A DNA stretch of 64,000 nt. It comes from Ruminococcus sp. (GTDB lineage: Bacteria; Bacillota; Clostridia; Oscillospirales; Ruminococcaceae). The DNA lies in NCBI GenBank assembly GCA_017626015.1, contig JAGAJO010000007.1, positions 1-64,000 on the forward strand, in the 5' to 3' direction. Shown one piece after another: positions 51,871 through 61,904 of the stretch. Positions within the stretch are counted from its first letter, which is position 1; each line of letters starts with the position of its first letter. The notes beneath the pieces are model-generated. The model searched no databases and was not told the DNA's origin. It was given only the letters and a program-made list of their open reading frames with translations. The translations under genes and the position numbers were made by a program.

Positions 51871-53439
51871 ATGGAAACATACGGTCTCGAAAAATTGGGT
51901 ATAATCAACCCCACAGCGGTTTACCGCAATCTCACCCCTGCTCAGCTCACAGAAGCTGCTCTTCGCAGAGGCGAGGGAAAGCTCAGTAACAAAGGCGCTC
52001 TGGTCGTTAAGACGGGCAAATACACAGGACGTTCCGCAAACGATAAGTTCATTGTTGACAGCGAAGGCGTTCACGATGAAATAGCCTGGGGCAAGGTCAA
52101 CAAGCCTATAACTCAGGAGAAGTTTGACGCTCTTTACAATAAGGTCATCGCTTATCTTCAGAACCGTGAGATCTTTATCTTTGACGGCTTTGCAGGCGCA
52201 GACCCCAAATACACAGAATCCTTCAGGATCGTAAACGAGCTTGCTTCACAGAATATGTTCATTCACCAGCTCCTCCGCCGTCCTACGGCAGAACAGCTTG
52301 CTGATTTTAAGGAGAATTATACGATCATCGCAGCTCCCGGCTTCAAGTGCATTCCCGAAAGAGACGGCACAAACAGCGAGGCTGCTATCATAATCGACTA
52401 CGAAAAGCACATCGTTCTTATCTGCGGCACACAGTATGCGGGCGAGATCAAAAAGAGCGTGTTCTCGGTAATGAACTACATCCTTCCCAAGAAGGGCGTA
52501 TTCCCAATGCACTGCTCTGCAAACATCGGTAAGGACGGCGACTCCGCAGTATTCTTCGGACTTTCCGGAACAGGTAAAACTACTCTTTCGGCAGACCCCA
52601 ACAGACTTCTTATCGGTGACGACGAACACGGCTGGGCTGACGACTCAGTATTCAACTTTGAGGGCGGCTGCTACGCTAAGTGCATCAACCTTTCACCCGA
52701 GGGCGAGCCTGATATCTATAATGCCATCAAGTTCGGCGCACTTGTTGAGAACGTTGTTATGGACGACGAAACAAGAGAGTTTGACTTTGACGACGCTTCT
52801 CTTGCAGAGAACAGCCGTGTTGGCTATCCTGTAGAATACATCCCCAATGCGGAGCTTTCAGGAAAATCAACCAGCGTTCCCAAGACTGTTATCTTCCTTA
52901 CAGCGGACGCTTACGGTGTACTTCCTCCTATCTCCAAGCTTGACAAAAACCAGGCTATGTACTATTTCGTATCAGGATTCACCTCAAAGCTTGCAGGAAC
53001 CGAGATCGGCGTTACCGAGCCTGTTCCTACATTCTCCACCTGCTTCGGTGAGCCTTTCCTCCCTCTCGATCCTTCTGTTTATGCAGCAATGCTTGCTGAC
53101 AAGGTAGAGAAATCCGGCGCATCTGTTTACCTTGTAAACACAGGTTGGAACGGTACAGGAAAGAGAATGAAGCTTTCCTACACAAGAGCTATGGTCACAG
53201 CAGCTCTTACAGGCGATATTCTTAAGAGCGATTTCGTAAAGGATCCTTACTTCGGCGTAGATGTTCCTACTAAGATCGAGGGCGTGCCTGACGATCTCCT
53301 CATCGTTGAAAAGACATGGGAGGACAAGGCAGCTTACGAGGCTAAGGCTAAGGAGCTTGCAGCTTCCTTCGTTAAGAACTTCAAGAAGTATACTCATATG
53401 TCCGATGAGGTCGTTGCAGCAGGTCCTAAGGCTGAATAA
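51871..53439 (+). CDS. pckA: phosphoenolpyruvate carboxykinase (ATP)
   Basis: 522 residues. Kinase-1a motif GLSGTGKTTLSADP, the metal/oxaloacetate region GDDEHGWADDSVFNFEGGCY, RVGYPVEYIPNAEL and the adenine-binding NTGWNGTGKRMKLSYTRAMV. It interconverts PEP + CO2 + ADP and oxaloacetate + ATP; in rumen and gut anaerobes it usually runs toward oxaloacetate, which fits the presence of an oxaloacetate-type carboxyltransferase at 39346. Start after AAGGAGGAAAGACAA. Codon use is strongly biased, as in gapA. Confidence 0.97.
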   Translation: METYGLEKLGIINPTAVYRNLTPAQLTEAALRRGEGKLSNKGALVVKTGKYTGRSANDKFIVDSEGVHDEIAWGKVNKPITQEKFDALYNKVIAYLQNREIFIFDGFAGADPKYTESFRIVNELASQNMFIHQLLRRPTAEQLADFKENYTIIAAPGFKCIPERDGTNSEAAIIIDYEKHIVLICGTQYAGEIKKSVFSVMNYILPKKGVFPMHCSANIGKDGDSAVFFGLSGTGKTTLSADPNRLLIGDDEHGWADDSVFNFEGGCYAKCINLSPEGEPDIYNAIKFGALVENVVMDDETREFDFDDASLAENSRVGYPVEYIPNAELSGKSTSVPKTVIFLTADAYGVLPPISKLDKNQAMYYFVSGFTSKLAGTEIGVTEPVPTFSTCFGEPFLPLDPSVYAAMLADKVEKSGASVYLVNTGWNGTGKRMKLSYTRAMVTAALTGDILKSDFVKDPYFGVDVPTKIEGVPDDLLIVEKTWEDKAAYEAKAKELAASFVKNFKKYTHMSDEVVAAGPKAE

Positions 53440-53469
53440 ACCTTGTCTGAAAGAAAATAAACAATTAAG

Positions 53470-53495
53470 GCTCCGCATTTTTTGCGGAGCTTTTT
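53470..53495 (+). terminator. terminator of pckA
   Basis: GCTCCGCA (53470-53477) pairs with TGCGGAGC (53483-53490), followed by TTTTT. Confidence 0.88.
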
Positions 53496-53515
53496 GTAAC
53501 AAAGGAGAAATTTTT

Positions 53516-53863
53516 ATGCTGTTTATATGTTACCCTAAATGCACAACCTGCCGTAAGGCTCAGAAGTGGCTCGATGAAAACAGGATCGGATACGAACTCA
53601 GGGATATAAAGGAAAACAATCCCACCCTTGAGGAGCTTACCGACTGGTACACAAAAAGCGGACTTCCGCTTAAAAAGTTTTTTAACACCAGCGGGACGCT
53701 CTATAAGAGCATGGATCTTAAGAACAAGCTTGCCGATATGTCTGAAGAGGAACAGCTCAGATTGCTTTCCACCAACGGAATGCTAGTGAAAAGACCCATT
53801 GCAGTAAACGGAAGCACTGTCCTTGTGGGATTTAAGGAATCTGAGTGGGAAAAGCTTAAATAA
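53516..53863 (+). CDS. ArsC/Spx-family (YffB-like) thioredoxin-fold protein
   Basis: 115 residues. N-terminal CYPKCTTCRKAQKWLDENRI with a CxxC pair, then YELRDIKENNPTLEEL and KLADMSEEEQLRLLSTNGML, LVKRPIAV, the ArsC/Spx plan. The family includes arsenate reductases and the Spx regulator; nothing nearby suggests arsenic resistance and the function is open. ATG 53516 follows AAAGGAGAAATTTTT; it lies just after the pckA terminator, so expression may depend on read-through. Confidence 0.85.
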   Translation: MLFICYPKCTTCRKAQKWLDENRIGYELRDIKENNPTLEELTDWYTKSGLPLKKFFNTSGTLYKSMDLKNKLADMSEEEQLRLLSTNGMLVKRPIAVNGSTVLVGFKESEWEKLK

Positions 53864-53933
53864 AACCTTTCGGCAAAAAAATCGTCTCTATAGGTGAAAG
53901 GACTTTCAAATCATAAGAACAGGGGGGATTTTT

Positions 53934-54494
53934 GTGGAGGACGCTGAAATAATCAGACTGTACGAGGAAAGAGACCAGCAGGCGATCAGCCGTTCGCAGG
54001 AACGCTACGGCGGCTACTGCTATTCAATAGGGTACAATATTTTGTACAGTAAGGAAGACACCGAGGAGTGCGTCAACGAGACGTGGCTCAAAGCGTGGAA
54101 TGCTATCCCTCCCAAAAAGCCGGGTAAGCTGTCCGTTTTTCTTGGCAGCATAACCCGCAATCTCGCCCTGGACAGATATAAGGGAAGAAAACGCATCAAG
54201 CGAGGCGGAGGAGAATTTCCGCAGATACTGGAGGAGCTTGACGAATGCGTTCCCGACCGGTCAACAACAGATGAGGAAATAGACAGAAAGCTGTTAGGTG
54301 AGATACTGAGCAGATTTGTAGCGTCACTGTCAGAACAGGACAGAGCAGTTTTTCTGTCACGATACTGGTATGCAATGCCCATAAAAAGCATTTCAGAAAA
54401 GTTTTCCCTTAATGAAAACACGGTAAAGTCCGTACTTTTCAGAAGCAGGAGCAAGCTTAAGAAACGTCTTGAAGAAGAGGGCATAACGGTTTGA
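53934..54494 (+). CDS. ECF-type sigma-70 family factor
   Basis: 186 residues: region 2 (EDTEECVNETWLKAWNAIPP; ITRNLALDRYKGRKR) and region 4 (LSEQDRAVFLSRYWYAMPIK; ISEKFSLNENTVKSVLFRSR). It starts at GTG 53934 after GGGGGGATTTTT. The next gene, 15 bases on, encodes a single-pass membrane protein, the normal position for an anti-sigma partner. Target genes are unknown. Confidence 0.9.
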   Translation: MEDAEIIRLYEERDQQAISRSQERYGGYCYSIGYNILYSKEDTEECVNETWLKAWNAIPPKKPGKLSVFLGSITRNLALDRYKGRKRIKRGGGEFPQILEELDECVPDRSTTDEEIDRKLLGEILSRFVASLSEQDRAVFLSRYWYAMPIKSISEKFSLNENTVKSVLFRSRSKLKKRLEEEGITV

Positions 54495-54509
54495 AAGGAG
54501 ACGGTGTAT

Positions 54510-55703
54510 ATGAAAGGCGAGGATATTTTCAGAGCGTTGGAAAATACCGACGAACGGCTTATTGCAGAAGCCGGAGAATATAAATGTAAAGTAAAAATCA
54601 GAAAAAGCGGAAAATGGATAGCTGCGGCTGCGTGCGCCTGTTTTGCAGCTGTCGGAGCATTTATTGCGCTTCAGCTACAGTCAGACGGATCTGACAGCGG
54701 CGTACGGAAGGCGGAATGCTCCGACACCGGATATTACGGAGCATACGACAACAGCGCCGACGATACCAAATACAAAGCGGCAGCCGGCGGAGCTGCGGAA
54801 AGCCAACAGGATAACGGGACTTCTGCCGGCTCAGATACCTCTGATTCCGATATTTACAATGATGATATGTCCACTGAGACCGCATATGTGAAGAAATGGG
54901 ACGAAATGGCTCTGTGTGAACAGTACAATTTTATGGACTATAACAGCTGCGACTATATCGGCTGCGGCGAGTTCCTTTATCCTGACAGGATAGAGGAAAA
55001 GCTCGGAGACATACAGCTTGAAGGGGTGGACTATTACGCACCCGAGGACGTTCATGTTATTGATGCAACGATCTACTCTATCAGCAGTATCTCCCCCAAC
55101 GCAGCGGTAGCGGTAAAGCTTGGCGATGAAAACGGATACTGCGTCTACCGCAATTTTGATTATATCCCAGAAAGTCTCGAGCAGCTGACAGAGGATCTGA
55201 ACCTTGAAAACGAGATCCGCTTCGGAAAAATATACACCGAACGCACTGATAACAGCGGTATCACACACAGCCTTGAATACTCCTGTGATGACTTCAACAA
55301 GGTGTGGGAAATGCTGATCTCAGACGATCCTGACCTGCCGAACAGCAAAATGACAGACGATATAGCGTTTGAATATGGCATATCCGTAATGGACGTGTCT
55401 GTAAGTGTCCCGGTCATTAATATTGATAACCTCGGACTGTGGGTAACTGAGACCGGATATATGGGTACAAACATTGCACCGTGCGGCTGTTACTTCAATA
55501 TCGGAAATGACAGAGTAACCGCATTTGTCAGCTATGTCAAGGATAATTTCACCTGTACGGACAGCATTGCCCTGCCCGAAATGGAAAACAGTGTCTCGGA
55601 CAGCAGCGTCATTGAAAAATCAGTACCCGCTTACGATCCGGAAGATCCTTCAGGCAATTACGATCCCTATGAGCCTAATACAGAAATTGAAATATGTGAA
55701 TGA
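54510..55703 (+). CDS. single-pass membrane protein, candidate anti-sigma partner
   Basis: 397 residues. The first 30 residues are cytosolic and charged (GEDIFRALENTDERLIAEAG), followed by one membrane helix (WIAAAACACFAAVGAFIALQ), an acidic Ser/Asp linker (about 60-125) and a large outside domain without a family I know. The short inside part lacks the zinc anti-sigma HxxxCxxC motif. Position next to the sigma gene is the main reason for the call. ATG 54510 follows AAAGGAG at nine bases; GTG 54504 is too close. Confidence 0.7.
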   Translation: MKGEDIFRALENTDERLIAEAGEYKCKVKIRKSGKWIAAAACACFAAVGAFIALQLQSDGSDSGVRKAECSDTGYYGAYDNSADDTKYKAAAGGAAESQQDNGTSAGSDTSDSDIYNDDMSTETAYVKKWDEMALCEQYNFMDYNSCDYIGCGEFLYPDRIEEKLGDIQLEGVDYYAPEDVHVIDATIYSISSISPNAAVAVKLGDENGYCVYRNFDYIPESLEQLTEDLNLENEIRFGKIYTERTDNSGITHSLEYSCDDFNKVWEMLISDDPDLPNSKMTDDIAFEYGISVMDVSVSVPVINIDNLGLWVTETGYMGTNIAPCGCYFNIGNDRVTAFVSYVKDNFTCTDSIALPEMENSVSDSSVIEKSVPAYDPEDPSGNYDPYEPNTEIEICE

Positions 55704-55749
55704 TTTGTCTGAGAACAAAATATTATAACCCATAATACAAATACAAAAG

Positions 55750-55786
55750 CGGAGAGTGACCGTACGGCCCCTCTCCGTCCTTTTTT
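55750..55786. terminator. bidirectional terminator between the sigma operon and gltD
   Basis: CGGAGAG (55750-55756) pairs with CTCTCCG (55771-55777); plus strand continues TCCTTTTTT, minus strand CTTTTG. Confidence 0.75.
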
Positions 55787-57272
55787 ATTTAAGATTTGTA
55801 TAGCCTATAAGGCTTTCGTCGACCTCTTTGGCAGCGTCTCTGCCTTCTCTTATTGCTCTCACTACAAGCGATTGACCGATATGCATATCGCCGCACACAA
55901 ATACATTTTCCACATTAGTCATATGTGTACCCTCATGAGACGCAACGTTTGATCTCTTATCAGTCTCAACGCCGAATGCCTTTGTTACATAGCTTTCCGA
56001 GCCTAAAAAGCCTGCTGCGATCAGCACAAGATCAACGTCTACGCTGTATTCCGAGCCTTCGATCTCCTTCATCATAAGCCTGCCCGTCTTTTTATCTCTT
56101 TCAGCCTTGAGCTTTACAAGCACGGCGCTCTTGAGATCTCCCTTTTCGTCCGGGATAAACTCCTTGACAGTGGTCTGGTAGATCCTCGGATCGCTGCCGA
56201 ACACACCTATAGCCTCCTCCTGACCGTAGTCTGTCTTGCAGACTCTTGGCCACTCAGGCCACGGATTATCCTCCGCCCTTGTATCGGGCAGCTTAGGCAT
56301 CATCTCCAGCTGTATAACGCTTTTCGCTCCGTGACGGATACTTGTGCCTACACAGTCGTTTCCGGTATCTCCTCCGCCGATGACCATAACGTTCTTTCCC
56401 TTGGCGGAAATGAATGTACCCTCCTTCATGTCGGTGTCAAGCAATGCTTTGGTGGTGGACTTAAGAAAATCTACTGCAAAATATATTCCGCCGCAATCTC
56501 TTCCGGGAGCCTTAATATCTCTTGGTTCAGATGCTCCGCACGCCAGTATGACCCTGTCGTATTCCTGAAGCAGCTGTGACGCCTTCACATTTCTTCCGAC
56601 GTCTGCCTCGGTAATAAATTCTATTCCCTCTGCCTCCATTATTTCAACACGTCTGTCAATAACGTCCTTTTCAAGCTTCATGTTAGGGATACCGTACATA
56701 AGCAGTCCGCCCACCCTGTCTGAACGCTCGAATACCGTTACGCTGTGTCCCCTCTGGTTAAGCTGGTCGGCAGCGGCAAGTCCCGAAGGACCCGAACCGA
56801 TAACTGCTATCCTCTTGCCGGTCCTCACCTTAGGGATCCTGGGTACTGCAAAGCCCTGCTCATAGGCATTTTCCACGATCCCGTATTCGTTTGCCTTTAC
56901 CGTTACCGCATCGCCGTTTGCTCCGCAGGTACACGCCTTTTCGCAAAGTGCAGGACACACTCTGGAAGTAAACTCAGGAAAATTGTTTGTAAGTCTGAGT
57001 CTGTTGTATGCCTGCTCCCAGCAGCCCTTGTATATAAGGTCGTTCCATTCGGGTATCAGGTTGTTGAGCGGACATCCTGTGACCGCATTGGCTATGCTCA
57101 TTCCCGACTGACAAAATGGTACACCGCATTCCATACATCTTGCACCCTGCTTACGCTGCTGCTCCTTTGAAAGCGGAGTATGAAACTCGTCATAATTTTT
57201 TATACGCTCAGCGACCGTGTACGCCTCGGCGTCCTCTCTATCATATTCCATAAATCCGGTTGGCTTTCCCAT
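55785..57272 (-). CDS. gltD: glutamate synthase small subunit
   Basis: 495 residues, the flavoprotein half of NADPH-type GOGAT. N-terminal Fe-S region with ARCMECGVPFCQSG and TSRVCPALCEKACTCG; FAD motif IAVIGSGPSGLAAADQL; NADPH motif VMVIGGGDTGNDCVGT. It passes electrons from NAD(P)H to GltB. 13 bases separate it from gltB. Start after AAGGAGGGGATAACA. Confidence 0.96.
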   Translation of the reverse strand: MGKPTGFMEYDREDAEAYTVAERIKNYDEFHTPLSKEQQRKQGARCMECGVPFCQSGMSIANAVTGCPLNNLIPEWNDLIYKGCWEQAYNRLRLTNNFPEFTSRVCPALCEKACTCGANGDAVTVKANEYGIVENAYEQGFAVPRIPKVRTGKRIAVIGSGPSGLAAADQLNQRGHSVTVFERSDRVGGLLMYGIPNMKLEKDVIDRRVEIMEAEGIEFITEADVGRNVKASQLLQEYDRVILACGASEPRDIKAPGRDCGGIYFAVDFLKSTTKALLDTDMKEGTFISAKGKNVMVIGGGDTGNDCVGTSIRHGAKSVIQLEMMPKLPDTRAEDNPWPEWPRVCKTDYGQEEAIGVFGSDPRIYQTTVKEFIPDEKGDLKSAVLVKLKAERDKKTGRLMMKEIEGSEYSVDVDLVLIAAGFLGSESYVTKAFGVETDKRSNVASHEGTHMTNVENVFVCGDMHIGQSLVVRAIREGRDAAKEVDESLIGYTNLK

Positions 57273-57285
57273 TGTTATCCCCTCC

Positions 57286-60200
57286 TTATTTGCCGTTGAT
57301 CATGCTGTAAAAAGCTTCGATCTGCGCCTGCTCACTGGAAAGTCCCTGCTCCTCCATAGATACGATAGCGGCGGTGATCTTCTTGTAGTCGTGAGGAATG
57401 ATCCTCTTGAATTTAGGCAGATATTCGTCAAAATTATCGAGTATCTTCCTTCCTTTTTCGGAACCCGTCGCCTCGACGTGCTGTTCTATAAGCTCCTTAA
57501 GCTCTATGATATCGTACTTTTCCTTGACCTCTGAAAACAGTACCATTTCCTTGTTAAGCTTGGTGTAAAGATCTCTGTCCTCATCCAGAACATATGCTAC
57601 TCCGCCGGACATACCCGCCGCAAAATTTTTGCCGGTTTTTCCGATAACTACCACACGTCCGCCTGTCATATACTCGCAGCCGTGATCGCCTACGCCCTCT
57701 ACTACCGCAACTGCGCCGGAATTTCTTACGCAGAACCGCTCTCCGGCAACTCCGTTTATAAACGCCTTTCCGCTTGTCGCTCCGTAAAGTGCAACATTAC
57801 CGATGATTATATTGTCCTCTGCCTTAAAGGTGGAATTTTTCGGAGGATAGACCGCCAGCTTACCGCCGGAAAGTCCCTTTCCGAAGTAGTCGTTGGAATC
57901 TCCCACAAGCTCCAGTGTCAGTCCGTTAGGTATGAATGCTCCGAAGCTCTGTCCGCCGGAACCGCTGCACACGATCTTAAACGTATCGTCCTCAAGAGTA
58001 TTGTAATATTTCTTTGTTATCTCGGAACCGAATATCGTACCGAACGAACGGTCAGTGTTCTTAACGTTTACCTTGATGGTCTTTTTCTGCTTCTTGTCAA
58101 GAGCCTTTGAGAATTCCTTAAGCACTACCTTTTCGTCCAGAGTTTTGTCAAGCTTGAAGTCATACAGGCTCTTATTTGCATACTCGACCTTTTCGGAAGC
58201 AAAATCTGCGGAGAGTATATTGGAGAGATCTACCTCGGCAGCCATTCCGCTTATTCCCTCTCTGGGCTTGATAAGATCTATCCTTCCCACCAGCTCGTCT
58301 ACGGTCCTTACTCCCAGCAGAGACATATATTCTCTCAGCTCGGAAGCAATAAATATCATAAAGTTCATTACATATTCCGGCTTGCCTGCAAATCTCTTTC
58401 TCAGCTCCGGGTTCTGCGTAGCCACGCCGAACGGGCAGGTATCAAGATTGCACACTCTCATCATAGCGCAGCCAAGGGTTATCAGCGGAGCCGTTGCAAA
58501 GCCGAATTCCTCTGCGCCGAGAATAGCGGCGACTGCCACGTCTCTGCCCGTCATCAGCTTACCGTCCGTTTCAATAACGACCTTGTTTCTCAGATTGTTC
58601 TGGATAAGTGTCTGATGCGCTTCGGCAAGTCCCAGCTCCCACGGAAGTCCTGCGTTGTATATGGAATTTCTGGGCGCAGCGCCTGTTCCGCCGTCATAGC
58701 CTGAGATAAGTATGCAGCCGGCTCCCGCCTTTGCAACACCGGCAGCGACAGTTCCGACGCCGCACTCCGAAACAAGCTTTACGGAGATCCTTGCGTCCTT
58801 ATTGGCGTTTTTCAGATCATAGATCAGCTGAGCCAGATCCTCGATAGAGTAGATATCATGATGAGGCGGCGGTGAGATCAGTGAAACTCCCGGTGTGGAA
58901 TGCCTTGTCTTGGCGATCCACGGGTATACCTTTTTACCGGGAAGATGTCCGCCCTCTCCGGGCTTTGCTCCCTGCGCCATTTTTATCTGTATCTCGCTTG
59001 CAGATGTGAGATATCTGGAGGTAACTCCGAAACGTCCGGAAGCGACCTGCTTTATCGCAGAGCATTTATCCTCCTTCTGTCCCTTGGTCAGAAGTCTTTC
59101 AATGCTTTCTCCGCCCTCTCCCGAATTGGACTTTCCGTGAAGTCTGTTCATGGCAACGGCAAGGGTCTCATGAGCCTCCTGAGAGATCGAGCCGTAGGAC
59201 ATGGCTCCCGTTTTGAATCTTCTGACAATGGAATCGACGCTTTCGACCTCCTCCAGCGGTACAGGAGTCTCAGCATAGTTAAAGTCCATAAGCCCCCTGA
59301 TATTTACAGGGTCTATCTCCTCAGAGATAAGCCTTGAATATTCCTTATAGGTATCGTAGCTGCCTGTCCTTGCCGCTTTCTGGAGAAGATAAATGGTTTT
59401 GGGATTGTAAAGATGCTCCTCCTTACCGCTCCTGAACTTATGGCTGCCCCTCGATTCAAGCTCCGTATCCGTACCGAGACCGAGAGGATCGAAGGCTGCC
59501 GTGTGAAGCCTGTCAACATTGTCTTCAATATCCTTGACAGTAATTCCGCCGATCCTGCTCACAGTGCCGGTAAAATACTTGTCTATTACATCCTGACCGA
59601 TACCGATAGCCTCAAAGATCTGCGAGCCCTGATACGACTGCATAGTGGAAATTCCCATTTTGGATGCGATCTTGACGATACCGTGAAGTACGGCGTTGTT
59701 ATAGTCGTCAACTGCCGCATAGTAATCCTTGTCAAGAAGATCGTCTCCGATAAGCTCATGGATCGTCTCCTGAGCAAGATAGGGATTGATAGCAGACGCT
59801 CCGTAGCCCAGCAGCGTTGCAAAATGATGTACCTCTCTCGGCTCACCGCTTTCAAGGATTATCGCAAGGGAGGTCCTTTTCTTTGTTACAACAAGGTGCT
59901 GGTGTAGAGCCGAAACCGCCAGCAGCGACGGAATGGCAAGATGATTTTCGTCTACCCCTCTGTCTGACAGAATAAGAATATTCGCTCCCTCGCTGAACGC
60001 CTTGTCAGCTTCGATGAACAGTCTGTTTACCGCCTTTGAAAGACGTGTGTTCTTATAATAAAGTATGGGAATCACAGCGACCTTGAATCCGGAGATATGC
60101 ATATTCTTGATCTTGAGAATATCCGTGGAGGTCAGGATCGGGTTGTGTATTTTGATGACCTTGCAGTTTTCCGGCTTCTCCTCCAGGATATTTCCGTCCT

Positions 60201-61839
60201 CACCGATATAAACGGTCGTGGAGGTAACTATCTCCTCACGGATAGCGTCGATAGGAGGATTTGTTACCTGAGCGAAAAGCTGCTTGAAATAATTGAAAAG
60301 GGGCTGAGGCTCCTTTGAAAGCACTGCAAGAGGACTGTCCGTACCCATTGCGGCAATAGATTCGCTGCCGTTTTTCGCCATAGGCAGGATAGATGTCATG
60401 ACCTCCTCATAGGTGTATCCGAAAGCCTTCTGTAGTCTTTTTCTGTCATCGTAGGAATGCTCCTCGACCTTCGCATTAGGTATCTTCAGATCCCTGAGAC
60501 GGACAAGATTGGAGTCAAGCCACTCTCCGTAAGGCTGCTTTGATGCATAATATTCTTTAAGCTCGTCATCATCGATAAGTCTGCCCTGAACGGTGTCAAC
60601 AAGCAGCATTTTTCCCGGGCGGAGTCTTTCCTTTACCACGATCTTGGCAGGATCGATAGGCAGTGCGCCCACCTCTGAGGACAGGATAAGATTTCCGTCG
60701 TCTGTAATGTAATATCTTGACGGTCTCAGACCGTTTCTGTCAAGCACAGCGCCCATAATGTCTCCGTCAGAAAACAGTATTGAAGCAGGACCGTCCCATG
60801 GCTCCATCATAGTGGCGTAATACTGGTAGAAATCCTTTTTCTTCTGACTCATGGTGCCGTTGTTGTCCCACGGCTCGGGAATGGTTATCATGACCGCCAG
60901 CGGAAGATCCATACCGCTCATCACAAGAAATTCCAACGTGTTATCCAGCATTGCAGAGTCGGAGCCTTCGGTGTTTACAACGGGAATGACCTTATCAAGA
61001 TCACCCTTAAGATGCTCTGACTTCATGGTCTCCTCACGGGCGAGCATTTTGTCTGCATTTCCTCTTATGGTATTTATCTCGCCGTTGTGTACCATCATCC
61101 TGTTAGGATGCGCTCTCTGCCAGCTGGGGTTTGTATTTGTGGAAAATCTGGAATGTACCATAGCGATAGCGGACTCGTAATCCTCGTCCTGCAGATCGAG
61201 GAAAAAGCTTCGCAGGTCTCCTACAAGGAACATACCCTTGTAAACAATTGTCCTGCTGGAAAGGGAAACCACATATGTATCCTCGTTGGACTGCTCAAAA
61301 ACACGTCTTGCAACGTAAAGCTTTCTGTCAAAATCAAGTCCCTTTTTAACGCCCCTGGGTCTTTTTATAAAGCACTGCATGATAGCAGGCATACATTCCA
61401 CAGCCCTGTGACCCAGCACCTCCGGCTTTGAGGGAACGTTTCTCCAGCCAAGGATCTCCAGACCCTCCTTTGAGGCGATGATCTCAAACATTTTTTTCGC
61501 TTGATTTCTTGCAAGCTCGTTCTGAGGGAAGAAAAACATTCCTACCGCATAATCTCTTTCGGAGGTGAGATTGATGCCAAGATCCTGTTTTGCGGCTTTC
61601 TTAAAGAATTTGTGAGAGATCTGGAGCAAAATGCCTACGCCGTCGCCCGTCTTGCCCTCAGCGTCCTTACCTGCCCTATGTTCAAGAGTTTCAACGATAG
61701 TCAGAGCGTTTGCGACCGTATCATGAGACTTTATTCCCTTGATATTCACCACAGCTCCGATACCGCAGTTGTCATGCTCGAATTTCGGGGAATATAGACC
61801 CTTCCGGCTTTGCCTGTTTTGTGCCTGTTCCATTAACAT
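57286..61839 (-). CDS. gltB: glutamate synthase large subunit
   Basis: About 1517 residues, makes glutamate from glutamine and 2-oxoglutarate. N-terminal class II amidotransferase: the catalytic Cys in KFEHDNCGIGAVV becomes residue 1 after removal of a propeptide of about 22-24 residues. Then the central domain, the FMN/synthase domain (GAMSYGSISQEAHETLAVAM; SGYDGGTGAAPR) with Fe-S Cys in GCAMMRVCNLDTCPFG, and the C-terminal beta-helix (GGRVVVIGKTGKNFAAGMSG). ATG 61839 or 61833 both follow AGGAAAGG; the frame to 61932 crosses a repeated IS end and is not the start. Confidence 0.96.
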   Translation of the reverse strand: MLMEQAQNRQSRKGLYSPKFEHDNCGIGAVVNIKGIKSHDTVANALTIVETLEHRAGKDAEGKTGDGVGILLQISHKFFKKAAKQDLGINLTSERDYAVGMFFFPQNELARNQAKKMFEIIASKEGLEILGWRNVPSKPEVLGHRAVECMPAIMQCFIKRPRGVKKGLDFDRKLYVARRVFEQSNEDTYVVSLSSRTIVYKGMFLVGDLRSFFLDLQDEDYESAIAMVHSRFSTNTNPSWQRAHPNRMMVHNGEINTIRGNADKMLAREETMKSEHLKGDLDKVIPVVNTEGSDSAMLDNTLEFLVMSGMDLPLAVMITIPEPWDNNGTMSQKKKDFYQYYATMMEPWDGPASILFSDGDIMGAVLDRNGLRPSRYYITDDGNLILSSEVGALPIDPAKIVVKERLRPGKMLLVDTVQGRLIDDDELKEYYASKQPYGEWLDSNLVRLRDLKIPNAKVEEHSYDDRKRLQKAFGYTYEEVMTSILPMAKNGSESIAAMGTDSPLAVLSKEPQPLFNYFKQLFAQVTNPPIDAIREEIVTSTTVYIGEDGNILEEKPENCKVIKIHNPILTSTDILKIKNMHISGFKVAVIPILYYKNTRLSKAVNRLFIEADKAFSEGANILILSDRGVDENHLAIPSLLAVSALHQHLVVTKKRTSLAIILESGEPREVHHFATLLGYGASAINPYLAQETIHELIGDDLLDKDYYAAVDDYNNAVLHGIVKIASKMGISTMQSYQGSQIFEAIGIGQDVIDKYFTGTVSRIGGITVKDIEDNVDRLHTAAFDPLGLGTDTELESRGSHKFRSGKEEHLYNPKTIYLLQKAARTGSYDTYKEYSRLISEEIDPVNIRGLMDFNYAETPVPLEEVESVDSIVRRFKTGAMSYGSISQEAHETLAVAMNRLHGKSNSGEGGESIERLLTKGQKEDKCSAIKQVASGRFGVTSRYLTSASEIQIKMAQGAKPGEGGHLPGKKVYPWIAKTRHSTPGVSLISPPPHHDIYSIEDLAQLIYDLKNANKDARISVKLVSECGVGTVAAGVAKAGAGCILISGYDGGTGAAPRNSIYNAGLPWELGLAEAHQTLIQNNLRNKVVIETDGKLMTGRDVAVAAILGAEEFGFATAPLITLGCAMMRVCNLDTCPFGVATQNPELRKRFAGKPEYVMNFMIFIASELREYMSLLGVRTVDELVGRIDLIKPREGISGMAAEVDLSNILSADFASEKVEYANKSLYDFKLDKTLDEKVVLKEFSKALDKKQKKTIKVNVKNTDRSFGTIFGSEITKKYYNTLEDDTFKIVCSGSGGQSFGAFIPNGLTLELVGDSNDYFGKGLSGGKLAVYPPKNSTFKAEDNIIIGNVALYGATSGKAFINGVAGERFCVRNSGAVAVVEGVGDHGCEYMTGGRVVVIGKTGKNFAAGMSGGVAYVLDEDRDLYTKLNKEMVLFSEVKEKYDIIELKELIEQHVEATGSEKGRKILDNFDEYLPKFKRIIPHDYKKITAAIVSMEEQGLSSEQAQIEAFYSMINGK

Positions 61840-61857
61840 CACCCTTTCCTGCCGACC

Positions 61858-61869
61858 GATGCCGGCATC
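61858..61869. repeat. palindrome just upstream of gltB
   Basis: GATGCCGGCATC is a perfect 12-base palindrome 19 bases upstream of the gltB start, next to its ribosome site. It could hide or expose that site. Confidence 0.4.
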
Positions 61870-61904
61870 TTCACTTATAAATATTACGGCAATCCGCACG
61901 CAAT

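Noticed and set aside
53516-53863. Arsenate reductase of an ars operon
   Set aside because: The family also includes Spx and YffB; no arsR, arsB or acr3 gene is nearby.
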